DNA of 64,000 nucleotides from Klebsiella oxytoca NBRC 105695 (GTDB taxonomy: Bacteria; Pseudomonadota; Gammaproteobacteria; Enterobacterales; Enterobacteriaceae): NCBI RefSeq assembly GCF_001598695.1, contig NZ_BCZK01000002.1, positions 186,001 to 250,000 of the forward strand, written 5' to 3'. How positions within the stretch are numbered: the first letter of the stretch is position 1; each line of letters starts with the position of its first letter. Under the pieces are notes generated by a model. The model was not told the origin of the DNA. It saw nothing but the letters and a program-made list of their open reading frames with translations, and ran no database searches. This document shows, in pieces, positions 20,415 to 30,945 of the stretch. The position numbers were made by a program, and so were the translations under genes.

Positions 20415-20910
20415 TAGAGATGTGGCGAAAAGCCGGCTGAAGATGAGCAACCCCTGGCATCTGCTGGCAACGGGATTTGGCAGCGGTCTTAGCCCCGTGG
20501 TCCCCGGCACGATGGGGTCGCTGGCGTCGATTCCCTTCTGGTACTTGCTGACCTTTATTCCCTGGCAGCTCTATTCGCTGGTGGTGATGATGAGTATCTG
20601 CATCGGCGTCTATATTTGTCACCGTACGGCGAAAGATATGGGTACCCACGATCACGGCAGTATCGTCTGGGACGAGTTTGTCGGGATGTGGATTACGCTG
20701 ATGGCTTTGCCGACGATGGACTGGCAGTGGGTTGCCGCCGGGTTCGTGATTTTTCGCATCTTTGATATGTGGAAGCCGTGGCCTATCCGCTGGTTCGACC
20801 GCAATATCCACGGCGGGATGGGGATCATGGTGGATGATATCGTCGCCGGGGTGATTTCCGCCGGGGTGCTGTACGTCATTGGCCACCACTGGCCAATTGG
20901 GCTTTTCTAA
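20395..20910 (+). CDS. pgpA: phosphatidylglycerophosphatase A
   Basis: A 171-residue inner-membrane phosphatase that dephosphorylates phosphatidylglycerol phosphate. The family segments [28 protein letters not shown] and [14 protein letters not shown] are present. The start [21 protein letters not shown] matches the E. coli start inside thiL. It is the last gene of the nrdR-to-pgpA block and is followed by a repeat array. Confidence 0.97.
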   Translation: MTILARSRDVAKSRLKMSNPWHLLATGFGSGLSPVVPGTMGSLASIPFWYLLTFIPWQLYSLVVMMSICIGVYICHRTAKDMGTHDHGSIVWDEFVGMWITLMALPTMDWQWVAAGFVIFRIFDMWKPWPIRWFDRNIHGGMGIMVDDIVAGVISAGVLYVIGHHWPIGLF

Positions 20911-20962
20911 AGGTCGTCCGGCCCGCCTGACGTGTACCGCCCGTAGATCGTGCAAGCCGGCG

Positions 20963-21275
20963 TTTCCCGGAGGCGGTGCTGCGCACCTGTCCGGGCTACT
21001 GTCCCACAGACGGTGGAGAACTCGTAGCCCGGGCAAGGCGCTTTGCGCCGCCCCCGGGAGCAAAGCGCAGAGTGGCATAATTTCCCGGAGGCGGTGCTGC
21101 GCACCTGTCCGGGCTACTGTCCCGCAGACGGTGGAAAACTCGTAGCCCGGCAAGGCGCTTTGCGCCGCCCCCGGGAGCAAAGCGCAGAGTGGCATAATTT
21201 CCCGGAGGCGGTGGTCAACCCGTTGTCCGCAGATATTGGTGAATCTGTAGCCCGGCTAAGCGCAGCGCGAGCCGG
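20963..21275. repeat. 118-base tandem repeats, REP/BIME-like
   Basis: Between the convergent genes pgpA and yajO, a unit starting TTTCCCGGAGGCGGTG is repeated. Copy 1 is 20963-21080 (118 bases), copy 2 is 21081-21197 (117 bases, one G lost), and a third copy breaks off at 21213. Each unit has internal palindromes (GTAGCCCGG ... CCGGG; GCGCTTTGCGC), and a related GTAGCCCGG/CCGGG palindrome follows at 21247-21275. This matches enterobacterial repetitive extragenic palindromes arranged as a BIME; such sites can bind gyrase or IHF, or protect RNA ends. Confidence 0.8.
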
Positions 21276-21296
21276 GAATCTGGTAGGGACGGCGGG

Positions 21297-22271
21297 TTAC
21301 TTGAACCCCACGATCGGGTGAGGTTTATACGGTGCTTCCAGCTTCTCAATCTGCTCTGGCGTCAGCGTTAAATCGACCGCATGCAGCAGTTCATCCAGCT
21401 GTTCCTGCCTTGACGCGCCGATAATCGGCGCGGCCACGCCGGGCTTGCTCAATAGCCAGGCCAGCGCGACCTGAGCGCGCTCGGCATCAAGCTCTTCCGC
21501 GACCTCCGCAAGGTTTGCGGCAATCTGCTCGTCATTCTCATCCATGGCATTATAGAGCGACTTACCGAATTCATCCGATACCAGGCGGGCGGTGGTTTCT
21601 CCCCAGGGACGCGTCAGACGACCGCGCGCAAGCGGGCTCCAGGGCATTACCGCGACCCCTGCGCGGCTGCACAGCGGTAGCATCTCATTCTCTTCTTCAC
21701 GGTAAATCAAATTGTAATGATCCTGCATGGTGACGAAGCGAGCCCAGTTATTTTGCTCCTGCAATGCCAGCGCCTGCGCGAACTGGCGCGCATGCATCGA
21801 CGATGCGCCGATATAGCGGGCTTTACCCGCCTTGACGACGTCGTTGAGCGCCTCGAGGGTTTCTTCAATGGGCGTGGTGTAATCCCAGCGATGGATCTGC
21901 AGCAGGTCGACATACTCCATACCGAGACGGCGCAGGCTGTCGTCAATAGATCGCAGGATCTGCGCCCGCGACAGTCCCTGCGGCAGATCGCCCACCTGAT
22001 GATAAACCTTGGTCGCGACAATCACGGAATCGCGTCGGGCATATTCGCGCAGCGCGCGGCCGAGGATCTCTTCGCTGCTGCCGTCAGAGTAATTATTAGA
22101 GGTGTCGAAAAAGTTAATCCCGCCTTCGAGGGCGTATTTAATGAGCGGGCGGCTGCTCTCTTCCGGTAAGGTCCATGCATGGTTGCCGCGGTCCGGTTCG
22201 CCGAAGGTCATACAGCCAAGGCAGAGCCGAGAGACGCGGAGATCGGTATCGCCAAGAGGGATATAGTGCAT
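21297..22271 (-). CDS. yajO: aldo/keto reductase YajO
   Basis: A 324-residue NADPH-dependent aldo/keto reductase with the family motifs MTFGEP, FFDTSNNYSDGSSEEILGRA (catalytic Tyr), ATKVYH and LLQIHRWDYTTP. In E. coli YajO has been linked to making 1-deoxyxylulose 5-phosphate, which fits its place beside dxs. It is convergent with pgpA; length is identical to E. coli. Confidence 0.95.
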   Translation of the reverse strand: MHYIPLGDTDLRVSRLCLGCMTFGEPDRGNHAWTLPEESSRPLIKYALEGGINFFDTSNNYSDGSSEEILGRALREYARRDSVIVATKVYHQVGDLPQGLSRAQILRSIDDSLRRLGMEYVDLLQIHRWDYTTPIEETLEALNDVVKAGKARYIGASSMHARQFAQALALQEQNNWARFVTMQDHYNLIYREEENEMLPLCSRAGVAVMPWSPLARGRLTRPWGETTARLVSDEFGKSLYNAMDENDEQIAANLAEVAEELDAERAQVALAWLLSKPGVAAPIIGASRQEQLDELLHAVDLTLTPEQIEKLEAPYKPHPIVGFK

Positions 22272-22275
22272 AGTG

Positions 22276-22320
22276 CGCTCCTGCTACGGATAAAAGTATC
22301 CCTTAAGCATAGCAGGAGCG
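22276..22320 (-). terminator. inverted repeat after dxs
   Basis: CGCTCCTGCTA pairs with TAGCAGGAGCG over a 23-base loop, 10 bases after the dxs stop and just before yajO. The stem is perfect but the loop is long and there is no T run, so it is a weak terminator or an RNA-end structure. Confidence 0.4.
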
Positions 22321-22330
22321 GTAACGGCAA

Positions 22331-24193
22331 TTATGCTAGCCAGGCGTGGATTTTGGCTTCAATTCCTGCGGCGTCGAGGCCGAGATCGGCATACGCTTCT
22401 TCCTGGGTTCCCTGCGGAATGAAGAAATCAGGCAGGCCGAGATTCAGCACCGGCACCGCGCGACGGCGGGACATCAGCAGCTCATTCACGCCGCTGCCCG
22501 CGCCGCCCATAATGGCATTCTCTTCCAGCGTAACCAGCACCTCGTGTTCTGCGGCCAGCTGTAGCACCAGCGCTTCATCCAGCGGTTTGGCAAAGCGCAT
22601 ATCCACCAGAGTGGCGTTAAGCTTCTCCGCGACTTTGGCGGCCTGTGGCAGCAGCGTGCCGAAGTTAAGGATGGCGATCTTCTCGCCTTCGCGTTTCACC
22701 ACGCCTTTACCGATAGGCAGCGATGCCAGCGGTTCAAAGGCAGCACCGGTACCGGAGCCACGCGGATAGCGCACTGCGCTCGGGCCGTCGTTGTAGTGAT
22801 AGCCGGTATAGAGCATCTGGCGACATTCGTTCTCGTCGCTTGGCGTCATGATAACCATATCCGGGATGCAGCGCAGGAAGGAGATATCAAATGCGCCCTG
22901 ATGGGTCTGACCGTCAGCGCCAACGATTCCTGCGCGGTCGATAGCGAACAGCACCGGCAGCTTCTGGATAGCGACATCGTGAATCACCTGGTCGTAGGCG
23001 CGCTGCAGGAAGGTTGAATAAATCGCCACCACCGGCTTATAGCCGCCAATCGCCAGGCCAGCGGCAAAGGTGACCGCATGCTGTTCGGCGATAGCCACGT
23101 CGAAATACTGGCCGGGATACTTTTTCGAAAACTCGACCATTCCTGAACCCTCGCGCATCGCGGGGGTAACGGCCATCAGCTTGTCATCCTTTGCGGCGGT
23201 TTCGCACAGCCAGTCGCCGAAGATTTTCGAGTAAGTTGGCAGGCCGCCGCTGCTTTTAGGTAGCACGCCGCTGGTGTGATCGAACTTCGGCACCGCGTGG
23301 AAGGTAATCGGGTCTTTTTCGGCGGGCTCATAGCCGCGGCCTTTTTTGGTCATGATATGCAGGAACTGCGGACCTTTCAGATCGCGCATGTTCTTCAACG
23401 TGTTAACCAGACCGATAACATCGTGGCCGTCCACCGGCCCAATGTAGTTAAAGCCCAGCTCTTCAAACAGCGTCCCCGGAACCACCATCCCTTTGATATG
23501 TTCCTCGGTGCGTTTGAGCAGCTCTTTAATCGGCGGTACGCCAGAGAAGACCTTTTTGCCGCCTTCGCGCAGCGTGGAGTAGAGTTTTCCGGAAAGCAGC
23601 TGCGCCAGATGATTGTTTAGCGCGCCGACGTTCTCAGAGATCGACATTTCGTTATCGTTGAGCACTACCAGCAGGTCGGGTTTGATATCACCAGCGTGGT
23701 TCATCGCTTCAAACGCCATCCCGGCGGTGATCGCCCCGTCGCCGATCACGCAGACCGCGCGACGCTGCTTATCTTCTTTGGCTGCGGCGATGGCTATGCC
23801 GATGCCGGCGGAGATAGAAGTGGACGAGTGGCCGACGCTAAGAACGTCATACTCGCTCTCCCCGCGCCAGGGAAAGGGGTGCAGTCCGCCTTTCTGACGG
23901 ATAGTCCCGATTTGATCGCGGCGTCCGGTCAGAATTTTATGCGGGTAAGCCTGGTGGCCGACGTCCCAGATAAGGCGATCGAAAGGCGTGTTATAGACGT
24001 AGTGCAGCGCCACGGTTAGCTCTACCGTGCCGAGGCCGGAGGCAAAGTGCCCGCTGGAGCGGCTGACGCTGTCCAGCAGGTAGCGCCGCAGTTCGTCGCA
24101 CAGTTTCGGCAGGCTATCTTTCGGCAACAAACGCAACTCCTGGGTGGAGTCCACCAGCGCCAGGGTCGGGTATTTGGCAATATCAAAACTCAT
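22331..24193 (-). CDS. dxs: 1-deoxy-D-xylulose-5-phosphate synthase
   Basis: A 620-residue thiamine-diphosphate enzyme that condenses pyruvate and glyceraldehyde 3-phosphate, the entry step of the MEP isoprenoid pathway. The cofactor motif [18 protein letters not shown] (about residues 153-170), the catalytic region [13 protein letters not shown] and the C-terminal transketolase domain are present. It is in the operon xseB-ispA-dxs, 18 bases after ispA. Confidence 0.98.
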   Translation of the reverse strand: MSFDIAKYPTLALVDSTQELRLLPKDSLPKLCDELRRYLLDSVSRSSGHFASGLGTVELTVALHYVYNTPFDRLIWDVGHQAYPHKILTGRRDQIGTIRQKGGLHPFPWRGESEYDVLSVGHSSTSISAGIGIAIAAAKEDKQRRAVCVIGDGAITAGMAFEAMNHAGDIKPDLLVVLNDNEMSISENVGALNNHLAQLLSGKLYSTLREGGKKVFSGVPPIKELLKRTEEHIKGMVVPGTLFEELGFNYIGPVDGHDVIGLVNTLKNMRDLKGPQFLHIMTKKGRGYEPAEKDPITFHAVPKFDHTSGVLPKSSGGLPTYSKIFGDWLCETAAKDDKLMAVTPAMREGSGMVEFSKKYPGQYFDVAIAEQHAVTFAAGLAIGGYKPVVAIYSTFLQRAYDQVIHDVAIQKLPVLFAIDRAGIVGADGQTHQGAFDISFLRCIPDMVIMTPSDENECRQMLYTGYHYNDGPSAVRYPRGSGTGAAFEPLASLPIGKGVVKREGEKIAILNFGTLLPQAAKVAEKLNATLVDMRFAKPLDEALVLQLAAEHEVLVTLEENAIMGGAGSGVNELLMSRRRAVPVLNLGLPDFFIPQGTQEEAYADLGLDAAGIEAKIHAWLA

Positions 24194-24211
24194 CAGAGAC
24201 TCATTTATTGT

Positions 24212-25111
24212 TTATTTATCACGCTGAATTATGTAATTCGCGAGCGCTTCCAGTGCCGTGGTATCCAGAGATTGCGCGGCCAGCTCGTTTAACGACCGGC
24301 GGGCGTCGGTAATCAGGTCATGGGCCTTTTTCCGGGCTTGCTCAAGTCCCAGAAGGGCGGGGTAGGTACTTTTGCCCAACTGCTGGTCGGCTCCCTGACG
24401 TTTGCCAAGGGTGGCAGTATCCCCTACCACGTCGAGAATGTCATCCTGGACCTGGAAGGCGAGACCGATATTTTCTGCGTATCGATCGAGAGCGGGCAAC
24501 GCTCTGCGTCCGGCTTCACCTGCGCTCAGTGCGCCCATTCGTACCGCTGCGCGAATCAATGCACCGGTCTTATGGCGATGAATACGCTCCAGCGACGGCA
24601 GGTCAACCTGATGACCTTCCGCTTCCAGATCCAGCGCCTGACCGCCGCACATCCCGGCGATGCCGCTGGCCTGCGCCAGTTCAGAAATCATCGCCAGACG
24701 ATCGCGATCCGGTACTTCCGGCATCGGCGCATCACTCAGTATAGAAAACGCCAGCGTTTGTAGAGCGTCTCCAGCAAGAATTGCGTTCGCCTCGCCGAAT
24801 TTTATATGGCAGGTTGGCTGACCACGGCGCAAATCATCATCGTCCATTGCCGGAAGATCGTCGTGCATTAGCGAATAGGCATGGATGCATTCGACGGCGG
24901 CGGCGGGAGCGTCCAGCGTAGCGCGGCTAACGCCAAACATGTCGCCGGTCGCGTAAACCAGAAACGGGCGCAGGCGCTTGCCGCCCAATAGTGCGCCGTA
25001 CTGCATGGCTTCGACCAGCGGAGTGTTCTGAAAGGGCTGCGGAGCGATAAAACGACGCAGCGCTTCGTTAGCCTGCTCAACGCACGACTGTAGCTGTTGC
25101 GGAAAATCCAT
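24212..25111 (-). CDS. ispA: farnesyl-diphosphate synthase
   Basis: A 299-residue prenyltransferase that adds two isopentenyl diphosphate units to make farnesyl diphosphate. The first aspartate-rich motif is DDLPAMDDDDLRRGQPT and the second is DDILDVVGD. Its start directly follows the xseB stop, and dxs is downstream, so precursor and product enzymes of isoprenoid synthesis are co-transcribed. Confidence 0.98.
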   Translation of the reverse strand: MDFPQQLQSCVEQANEALRRFIAPQPFQNTPLVEAMQYGALLGGKRLRPFLVYATGDMFGVSRATLDAPAAAVECIHAYSLMHDDLPAMDDDDLRRGQPTCHIKFGEANAILAGDALQTLAFSILSDAPMPEVPDRDRLAMISELAQASGIAGMCGGQALDLEAEGHQVDLPSLERIHRHKTGALIRAAVRMGALSAGEAGRRALPALDRYAENIGLAFQVQDDILDVVGDTATLGKRQGADQQLGKSTYPALLGLEQARKKAHDLITDARRSLNELAAQSLDTTALEALANYIIQRDK

Positions 25112-25354
25112 TTATTCAGCGTCCGGCGTAAAAGGCGTCAGCGGCGCATCTTCGCTATCCGCCAGCAAAATTTGCACGCGCTGCTCGGCCTGCTGCAGCT
25201 TTGCCTGCCCCTGGCGCGCAAGCTGTATGCCGCGCTCGAATTCGCCGAGCGCTTCTTCTAGCGGCAGCGAGCCGCTTTCCAGACGATTAACAATCTGCTC
25301 CAGCTCGCCCAGGGCGGTCTCAAAGCTGGCCGGGGCCTCATTTTTCTTTGGCAT
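25112..25354 (-). CDS. xseB: exonuclease VII small subunit
   Basis: An 80-residue helical protein that forms a multimer with XseA to degrade single-stranded DNA. The core [20 protein letters not shown] then [16 protein letters not shown] is the family signature. It is the first gene of the leftward xseB-ispA-dxs operon, divergent from thiI. Confidence 0.97.
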   Translation of the reverse strand: MPKKNEAPASFETALGELEQIVNRLESGSLPLEEALGEFERGIQLARQGQAKLQQAEQRVQILLADSEDAPLTPFTPDAE

Positions 25355-25460
25355 AGTGAATATAGACTCTTGTTATGTCTCGATGGCTATCAATATGGTA
25401 ACGAAGTCGCGCGGTTAATCAAATAACGCGCAATGCCAGGTGAAAAGCGTCCAATAGTGG

Positions 25461-25533
25461 TATACTCCGCGCCCTGGATGCAGACGCCGATCGCGCCTGT
25501 ACAACTTTTTATGCTTAAAGCCCCGTCGGGCTT
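25461..25533 (+). promoter_or_regulatory. likely thiI promoter and leader hairpin
   Basis: TGGTATACT (25458-25466) is an extended -10 element. About 50 bases downstream a small stem AAGCCC/GGGCTT (25518-25533) precedes the thiI start at 25553. No thiamine riboswitch is recognisable. The assignment rests on the -10 match only. Confidence 0.35.
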
Positions 25534-25552
25534 GCCAACGAATATTGTCGCC

Positions 25553-27001
25553 ATGAAGTTTATCATTAAATTGTTCCCGGAAATCACCATCAAAAGCCAA
25601 TCTGTGCGATTGCGCTTCATTAAAATTTTAACCGGGAACATTCGTAACGTTCTCAAAAACTATGATGAGACGCTTGCCGTCGTTCGTCATTGGGATCATA
25701 TCGAGGTTCGGGCAAAGGATGAAAACCAGCGCCTGGCTATTCGCGATGCCCTGACCCGTATCCCCGGTATTCACCATATTCTTGAAGTCGAGGACGTTCC
25801 TTATACTTCCCTGCACGATATTTTCGAGCAGACGCTGCCGCTGTGGCGTGAAGCGCTGGAAGGTAAAACCTTTTGCGTGCGCGTTAAGCGCCGCGGTAAG
25901 CATGAGTTTACCTCAATCGAAGTCGAGCGCTACGTTGGCGGCGGTTTGAACCAACATATTGAAACGGCGCGCGTGAAGTTAACCGACCCCGATGTGACGG
26001 TGAACCTCGAGATTGAAAACGATCGCCTGCTGCTGGTTAAAGGGCGCTATGAAGGTATTGGCGGTTTCCCGATCGGCACCCAGGAAGACGTGTTGTCGCT
26101 TATTTCCGGCGGTTTCGACTCCGGCGTCTCCAGCTATATGCTGATGCGTCGCGGCTGTCGCGTGCACTACTGCTTCTTTAATCTCGGCGGCGCTGCGCAT
26201 GAAATCGGCGTACGTCAGGTGGCGCACTACCTGTGGAACCGTTTCGGCAGTTCCCACCGGGTACGTTTCGTGGCGATTAACTTCGAACCCGTGGTTGGCG
26301 AGATTCTGGAAAAAGTCGATGATGGCCAGATGGGCGTGGTGCTCAAGCGTATGATGGTTCGCGCGGCGTCAAAAGTCGCCGAGCGCTACGGCGTGCAGGC
26401 GCTGGTTACCGGCGAAGCGCTGGGACAGGTCTCCAGCCAGACGCTGACCAACCTGCGTCTGATCGACAACGTCTCGGATACACTGATTCTGCGTCCGCTG
26501 ATTTCACACGATAAAGAGCACATTATTAATCTGGCGCGTGAAATCGGTACCGAAGATTTTGCCCGTACCATGCCGGAATACTGCGGCGTTATCTCGAAGA
26601 GCCCGACCATTAAAGCGGTAAAGGCGAAGATCGAGGCGGAAGAAGAGCACTTCGATTTCGACATCCTGGAAAGAGTGGTAGCGGAAGCGACGAATATCGA
26701 TATCCGCGATATTGCTCAGCAGACAGAACAGGACGTGGTGGAGGTGGAAACCGTCAGCGGCTTTGGCCCGAACGACGTAATCCTCGACATTCGTTCTGTC
26801 GACGAACAGGATGACAGGCCGTTAAAGGTGGAAGGCGTGGATGTGGTCTCTCTACCGTTCTATAAGCTCAGCACCAAATTTGGCGATCTCGACCAGAATA
26901 AAACCTGGCTGCTGTGGTGTGAACGCGGCGTGATGAGCCGCCTGCAGGCGCTGTATCTGCGCGAGCAGGGCTTCCAGAACGTGAAGGTGTATCGCCCATA
27001 A
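25553..27001 (+). CDS. thiI: tRNA 4-thiouridine / thiazole sulfurtransferase ThiI
   Basis: A 482-residue enzyme that makes 4-thiouridine at tRNA position 8 and supplies sulphur for the thiamine thiazole. Domains in order: ferredoxin-like plus THUMP (about 1-165), PP-loop ATPase with [10 protein letters not shown] (near 185) and a C-terminal rhodanese domain with the active cysteine in LWCERGVMS (near 456). The start [16 protein letters not shown] is as in E. coli; upstream in-frame codons are not used. Confidence 0.97.
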   Translation: MKFIIKLFPEITIKSQSVRLRFIKILTGNIRNVLKNYDETLAVVRHWDHIEVRAKDENQRLAIRDALTRIPGIHHILEVEDVPYTSLHDIFEQTLPLWREALEGKTFCVRVKRRGKHEFTSIEVERYVGGGLNQHIETARVKLTDPDVTVNLEIENDRLLLVKGRYEGIGGFPIGTQEDVLSLISGGFDSGVSSYMLMRRGCRVHYCFFNLGGAAHEIGVRQVAHYLWNRFGSSHRVRFVAINFEPVVGEILEKVDDGQMGVVLKRMMVRAASKVAERYGVQALVTGEALGQVSSQTLTNLRLIDNVSDTLILRPLISHDKEHIINLAREIGTEDFARTMPEYCGVISKSPTIKAVKAKIEAEEEHFDFDILERVVAEATNIDIRDIAQQTEQDVVEVETVSGFGPNDVILDIRSVDEQDDRPLKVEGVDVVSLPFYKLSTKFGDLDQNKTWLLWCERGVMSRLQALYLREQGFQNVKVYRP

Positions 27002-27024
27002 CAAATTGATAACAAGGATGTTAT

Positions 27025-27657
27025 ATGATTCCTGAACAACCCGCAGGCCAGGATGGCGTGCCGTTGACGATTTATATTCCGGGACAGTGTTTGTCGTTTT
27101 CCCAATACCAGTGGGGAGCGAGGCTGGCCCGGCTCGCATTGCCAGAACGTCGCCGCCGTTTAGCTCCTGTACCCGCATTTCTTATTAGCACACTTATTAT
27201 GTGGCTGATTTTTGCCTTTTTTGCGTCATTGAGCGATGGTCATTATCAGTTCAGATTAAGCGCCTGGTCCATTAGCGATGGGGCGGGCGAGTATCTTTTC
27301 AGGTTACGCAATTCAAAGGTGATAGCCGTTTTTCTGGGATGCTACATTGTCGGCGTGTTGACCATCCGGCTTCTTTATCGCCGATTTCAGAGATGTTGGT
27401 CCCGTCGCTTTTATGACGCCAATGAAGCTATTCGCAGCGGATATTGCCTTCAGCTGTGGGAGGAGGGCGTAAGCTGGATGGATCACTCTAATCAAAATTA
27501 CCGGGCTTTTCTGGCGTGGAGACACGTTAAGGGGATCGTAACTCACGGAAAAATGGATTATTTAGATTTAGGGACCTTAGGATTTTTGTGGATCCCCGTT
27601 GATTTAGATGCGTATCCGCGAGCGCAGGTATTCAGGTTTATTGAACGTCATATGTGA
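27025..27657 (+). CDS. YcxB-like membrane protein
   Basis: A 210-residue protein of unknown function. Two transmembrane helices (about residues 51-67 and 95-112) are followed by a soluble domain with WEEGVSWMDHSNQNYRAFLA, then KMDYLDLGTLGFLWIPVDLD and FRFIERHM, which resembles the YcxB-like domain of small membrane proteins. AAGGA lies before the ATG. It lies 23 bases after thiI on the same strand, and E. coli K-12 has no gene here, so it is an addition to the backbone. Composition is like the neighbours. Confidence 0.65.
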   Translation: MIPEQPAGQDGVPLTIYIPGQCLSFSQYQWGARLARLALPERRRRLAPVPAFLISTLIMWLIFAFFASLSDGHYQFRLSAWSISDGAGEYLFRLRNSKVIAVFLGCYIVGVLTIRLLYRRFQRCWSRRFYDANEAIRSGYCLQLWEEGVSWMDHSNQNYRAFLAWRHVKGIVTHGKMDYLDLGTLGFLWIPVDLDAYPRAQVFRFIERHM

Positions 27658-27661
27658 AGGT

Positions 27662-27683
27662 AACGGCGGAAATTTCCGCCGTT
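27662..27683. terminator. bidirectional terminator between the YcxB-like gene and yajL
   Basis: A perfect 22-base palindrome with arms AACGGCGGAAA and TTTCCGCCGTT fills the 29-base gap between two convergent stop codons. Confidence 0.7.
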
Positions 27684-27686
27684 GGC

Positions 27687-28280
27687 TCACGCTTCGTAGT
27701 AGTTATAAATTCCCGCCGCCATGACCAGCTGTGATGCGACTTCATGGGCTTTTTCACGCCCAACCAGCAGATCAATTATCTTTAAAGCGAAATCAATGGA
27801 CGTCCCGGGTGCCTGGCTGGTAAGTAGCTTAACGCGAGCATCCCAGACGACGCGCCTGTCCTGCCACTGCCCGGCAGGAATGCGATCTTTCAACCCGGGA
27901 AATCCGGTCATATTGCCGATGGGGAACAGATTATGCGGCACCAGTACGGTGGCCGCCGCGGCGCAGATCGCTGCGACGATACGCCCGGAAAGGTGAAACT
28001 GACGCACGGTCTCAACCAGCAGAGGGCTGTCGCGGAAGCACTCGGCGCCCTTAATGCCGCCAGGAAGAATGATGATATCGAAGTCGCCATCGGCCACTTC
28101 CACCAGTGGCGCATCGGCCAGCAGCTTGACGCCGCGGGAGCAGACAATCGTCAGATCGCCATCGCTGGCGACGCTGGCGGTTGTGACCTTTATGCCGCCG
28201 CGAACGAGTAAATCTATGGTGGTGACCGCTTCGGTCTCTTCGCTACCAGGGGCGAGGCAAATCAGTGCCGACGCGCTCAT
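27687..28280 (-). CDS. yajL: protein deglycase/chaperone YajL (DJ-1 family)
   Basis: A 197-residue DJ-1/PfpI-family protein. The nucleophile-elbow cysteine is in [12 protein letters not shown] (E. coli has AAICAAPATVLV), and the glutamate in [12 protein letters not shown] is the partner residue. The family protects against oxidative and glycation damage. The start [14 protein letters not shown] at 28280 agrees with E. coli; upstream codons would extend into panE. It overlaps panE by 38 bases. Confidence 0.95.
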   Translation of the reverse strand: MSASALICLAPGSEETEAVTTIDLLVRGGIKVTTASVASDGDLTIVCSRGVKLLADAPLVEVADGDFDIIILPGGIKGAECFRDSPLLVETVRQFHLSGRIVAAICAAAATVLVPHNLFPIGNMTGFPGLKDRIPAGQWQDRRVVWDARVKLLTSQAPGTSIDFALKIIDLLVGREKAHEVASQLVMAAGIYNYYEA

Positions 28281-29154
28281 ATTCATTCTCCTTACGCTTA
28301 ACCAGTTCAAACAGACGGGTATTTTCAGGTACGGCTATACCGTGGGCTCGAGCACGCTTTAGCAGAAAACCGGTAATATAGTCGATTTCCGTATGGCGCT
28401 GGGCGAGAATATCCTGCAGCATTGAAGAAGTATTTTCTGCCGTACTTTCAATAACCTGATGAACATAGAATAACAGGTTTTCCGGCGAGGTATGCATCCC
28501 CTCGCGCTCCATAACCGCCGCAACTTCATAGCAGATGTCAGCGACCTCCTGAGGATATTCGCGTAAGGCGCCGTTATGGCAGTTCTTCAACGCCGTCAGC
28601 GGGTTGATCACGCAGTTAACAGCCAGCTTACTCCAGATTGCGGGGTAGATATTATTATGCCAGGCAACGTCAGGTAGCACGCCCTGGAGCACATCGGCAA
28701 GATAACTGTAGTCCTGCGGATAATTTTTCGCTGGACCAATGTGGCTGGTGCCATTGGCAACATGGACAATGACGTTGCCGTCGCGGCGAGCAGCCTGGGT
28801 TGTCGAAGCCATCAGCAGCGGCTGTCTGATGCTTTTAAGCTCATCCACGGTTCCCATACCATTATGCATGAGCAAAACAGGCGATGATGAGGGCAAAATT
28901 GCGCTCAGATTTTTCACCGCGTTGGAGACCTGCCAGGCTTTCAGCGTGACCAGTAACAGGTCGCTACTGGCGAGAAAATCAGGATCGTTAGCGATAAATG
29001 ATTCATTAAACACGCTACCGTCGGTATCAATGACATTGACGCTACAGAATGGCTGGGGGACGCGTAACCAGCCCTGGACTTCATGCCCGTGTTTGTACAG
29101 CGCAGTTAGCCATAACTGTCCCAGTGCACCGCATCCGAGTACGGTTACTTTCAT
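28243..29154 (-). CDS. panE: 2-dehydropantoate 2-reductase
   Basis: A 303-residue NADPH-dependent ketopantoate reductase of the pantothenate pathway. The N-terminal dinucleotide motif [11 protein letters not shown], the catalytic lysine region [14 protein letters not shown] and NGMGTVDEL are typical. It is co-transcribed with yajL (overlapping), and divergent from yajQ as in E. coli. Confidence 0.97.
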   Translation of the reverse strand: MKVTVLGCGALGQLWLTALYKHGHEVQGWLRVPQPFCSVNVIDTDGSVFNESFIANDPDFLASSDLLLVTLKAWQVSNAVKNLSAILPSSSPVLLMHNGMGTVDELKSIRQPLLMASTTQAARRDGNVIVHVANGTSHIGPAKNYPQDYSYLADVLQGVLPDVAWHNNIYPAIWSKLAVNCVINPLTALKNCHNGALREYPQEVADICYEVAAVMEREGMHTSPENLLFYVHQVIESTAENTSSMLQDILAQRHTEIDYITGFLLKRARAHGIAVPENTRLFELVKRKENEYERVGTDLPRPW

Positions 29155-29296
29155 TATTCCTCCTCACCTGTGAGTGCTGCATCAGGTGCTCATGGCTAAA
29201 GTATAGCGTTATCAGTTATCCTTTCGGGATAACAAGTTGAGTTATGTCGCGTTGCAGGTATTATGCAACGCAAAAGAAACTGAAGGAGAGGAAAAG

Positions 29297-29788
29297 ATGC
29301 CATCTTTCGATATTGTCTCTGAAGTCGATCTTCAGGAAGTTCGAAACGCCGTAGAGAACGCGACCCGTGAAGTTGAATCGCGTTTTGATTTTCGTAACGT
29401 CGAAGCGAGCTTTGAACTGAACGAAAAGAACGAGTCCATCAAGGTCCTCAGTGAGTCTGATTTCCAGATTAATCAACTGCTGGATATTCTGCGCGCCAAG
29501 CTGCTTAAACGCGGAATTGAAGGCAGTTCTATTGAAGTTCCGGATGAGTTCGTGCACAGCGGTAAGACCTGGTTTGTCGATGCAAAGCTGAAGCAGGGAA
29601 TTGAGAGCGCGACGCAGAAGAAAATCGTTAAGCTTATCAAGGACAGTAAGCTGAAGGTGCAGGCGCAGATCCAGGGTGAAGAAATTCGCGTTACTGGAAA
29701 ATCTCGTGACGATCTGCAGGCGGTTATGGCTCTGGTACGCGGCGGTGATTTAGGTCAGCCGTTCCAGTTCAAAAATTTCCGCGATTAG
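29297..29788 (+). CDS. yajQ: nucleotide-binding protein YajQ
   Basis: A 163-residue protein of two ferredoxin-like domains that binds nucleotides; homologues bind cyclic di-GMP. The start [20 protein letters not shown] matches the family, with GAGAGGAAAAG upstream. This is the last conserved backbone gene before the accessory island. Confidence 0.96.
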   Translation: MPSFDIVSEVDLQEVRNAVENATREVESRFDFRNVEASFELNEKNESIKVLSESDFQINQLLDILRAKLLKRGIEGSSIEVPDEFVHSGKTWFVDAKLKQGIESATQKKIVKLIKDSKLKVQAQIQGEEIRVTGKSRDDLQAVMALVRGGDLGQPFQFKNFRD

Positions 29789-29810
29789 CCAGTATGCTCA
29801 GATAGTACAC

Positions 29811-29843
29811 GCTTATCCGGCCCATTAGAACGGTCGGATAAGC
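29811..29843 (+). terminator. hairpin after yajQ
   Basis: GCTTATCCG pairs perfectly with CGGATAAGC over a 15-base loop, 22 bases after the yajQ stop. There is no T run after it, so it may be a terminator or a REP-like element. Beyond it the sequence becomes AT-rich. Confidence 0.55.
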
Positions 29844-30178
29844 CGTCGCCCATTTTCACTCACGTTCTGAATCATGACATTTTAAATGTGAAATTAATGA
29901 GTTCAACTACACAATAATATTCCCTTTAGTTAATCAATCTCCTTTCAGCCTTGCAACAGCGGCTTGCTCTCAGACATTAAACCCGCATATCGATTATGAC
30001 TGGTAAGCGGTACAGCACGCCAGTTGCATAATACTGGCGATAGCCGGCAAGGTTATGTCCTTGAGCTTGCATTCAAATATATTTCATGTTTTGCCATACT
30101 AATTCCTTAATAGACTATTCATTGACGTATTAGCGCTTTTACTCATCAAAGAGTCGGTTGAATTATTCGAATTTCACT

Positions 30179-30346
30179 ATGTTGCCACCATATAAAATTT
30201 GTCTGGTAGGGGAATATGGAGATGTTTTTATTCATCGTACTTATTATTTACCTGCCTGGTATTTTTATAATTTAATGTTCAATAACACATCGCATAAGGT
30301 ATCAGAAATTGATGAAAATAAAATTAAAGCGATTTCAGATAGGTAA
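30179..30346 (+). CDS. possible small protein or gene remnant, unknown
   Basis: An open frame of 55 residues from an ATG at 30179 (KICLVGEYGDVFIHRTYYLP is a protein-like stretch, rich in aromatics). No ribosome-binding site precedes it, and I recognise no family. It may be a decayed gene fragment. Confidence 0.2.
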   Translation: MLPPYKICLVGEYGDVFIHRTYYLPAWYFYNLMFNNTSHKVSEIDENKIKAISDR

Positions 30347-30625
30347 CACTAACATCCGGATGTTTACCAGAACCCTCACTTTATTAATGTTGTGAAATGA
30401 GTTTTCGAACGAATAGCGCCTGTCTGAATGGTGTGTTTATCTGAGGTTGCTGCTAAAATCCAATAAAATCAGATTGTTGAAGCCCGGATTTGAGCGGTGT
30501 TATTCTTTTTGATTTCGCATGAAACAATAGTAAACACAAAGTTGAGGATATTAGAAATCTTCCGATTTAATTTAAAGATAATATTCATTCTTGATCTTCA
30601 TCATGAAGGTCTGGAAGTTGATATA

Positions 30626-30805
30626 ATGGGTAATAATTCACTTTTGTTTATGAAACTATTCGAGGAAAGTATAGCGAAGTCAGTTAAGTGTTGTATGAAA
30701 GCTGTGGCCGGCAGGGATAATATCAGCGGCCTAAACCATAAGGTGCAGAACAGAGATAAGCTTACGCGGATACAACCTCTGCAGAGGGTAAAATTCGTAA
30801 ATTAA
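30626..30805 (+). CDS. possible small protein, unknown
   Basis: 59 residues from the ATG at 30626, with GGAAG 8 bases upstream; the frame is open further upstream to about 30497. It contains LLFMKLFEESIAKSVKCC, a helical segment. I recognise no family. It could be a remnant of a regulator of the following operon, but nothing shows this. Confidence 0.25.
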   Translation: MGNNSLLFMKLFEESIAKSVKCCMKAVAGRDNISGLNHKVQNRDKLTRIQPLQRVKFVN

Positions 30806-30933
30806 AAATATAATCGACTAAATATTTTGCTTAAAAATACTAAAGTTTATGCTTCATATATTTCATAAATCATATTAGTTGCTGTATACAAGATGTTGAT
30901 GAATTGGATGTGATTTATACACAAGGATCGGTG

Positions 30934-30945
30934 CACTAATTAGTG
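30934..30945. promoter_or_regulatory. palindrome upstream of tpsA, candidate operator
   Basis: CACTAATTAGTG is a perfect 12-base palindrome about 90 bases before the tpsA start, just after a possible -10 element (TATACA, 30916-30921). Position and symmetry suit a repressor or activator site, but no regulator is encoded nearby. Confidence 0.3.

Noticed and set aside
20386-21195. A 269-codon leftward open frame over pgpA and the repeats
   Set aside because: Its start region reads the tandem repeats twice (repeated LCALLPGAAQSALPG) and the rest is antisense to pgpA.
20963-21213. CRISPR array
   Set aside because: The repeats are contiguous 118-base units with no unique spacers and no cas genes.
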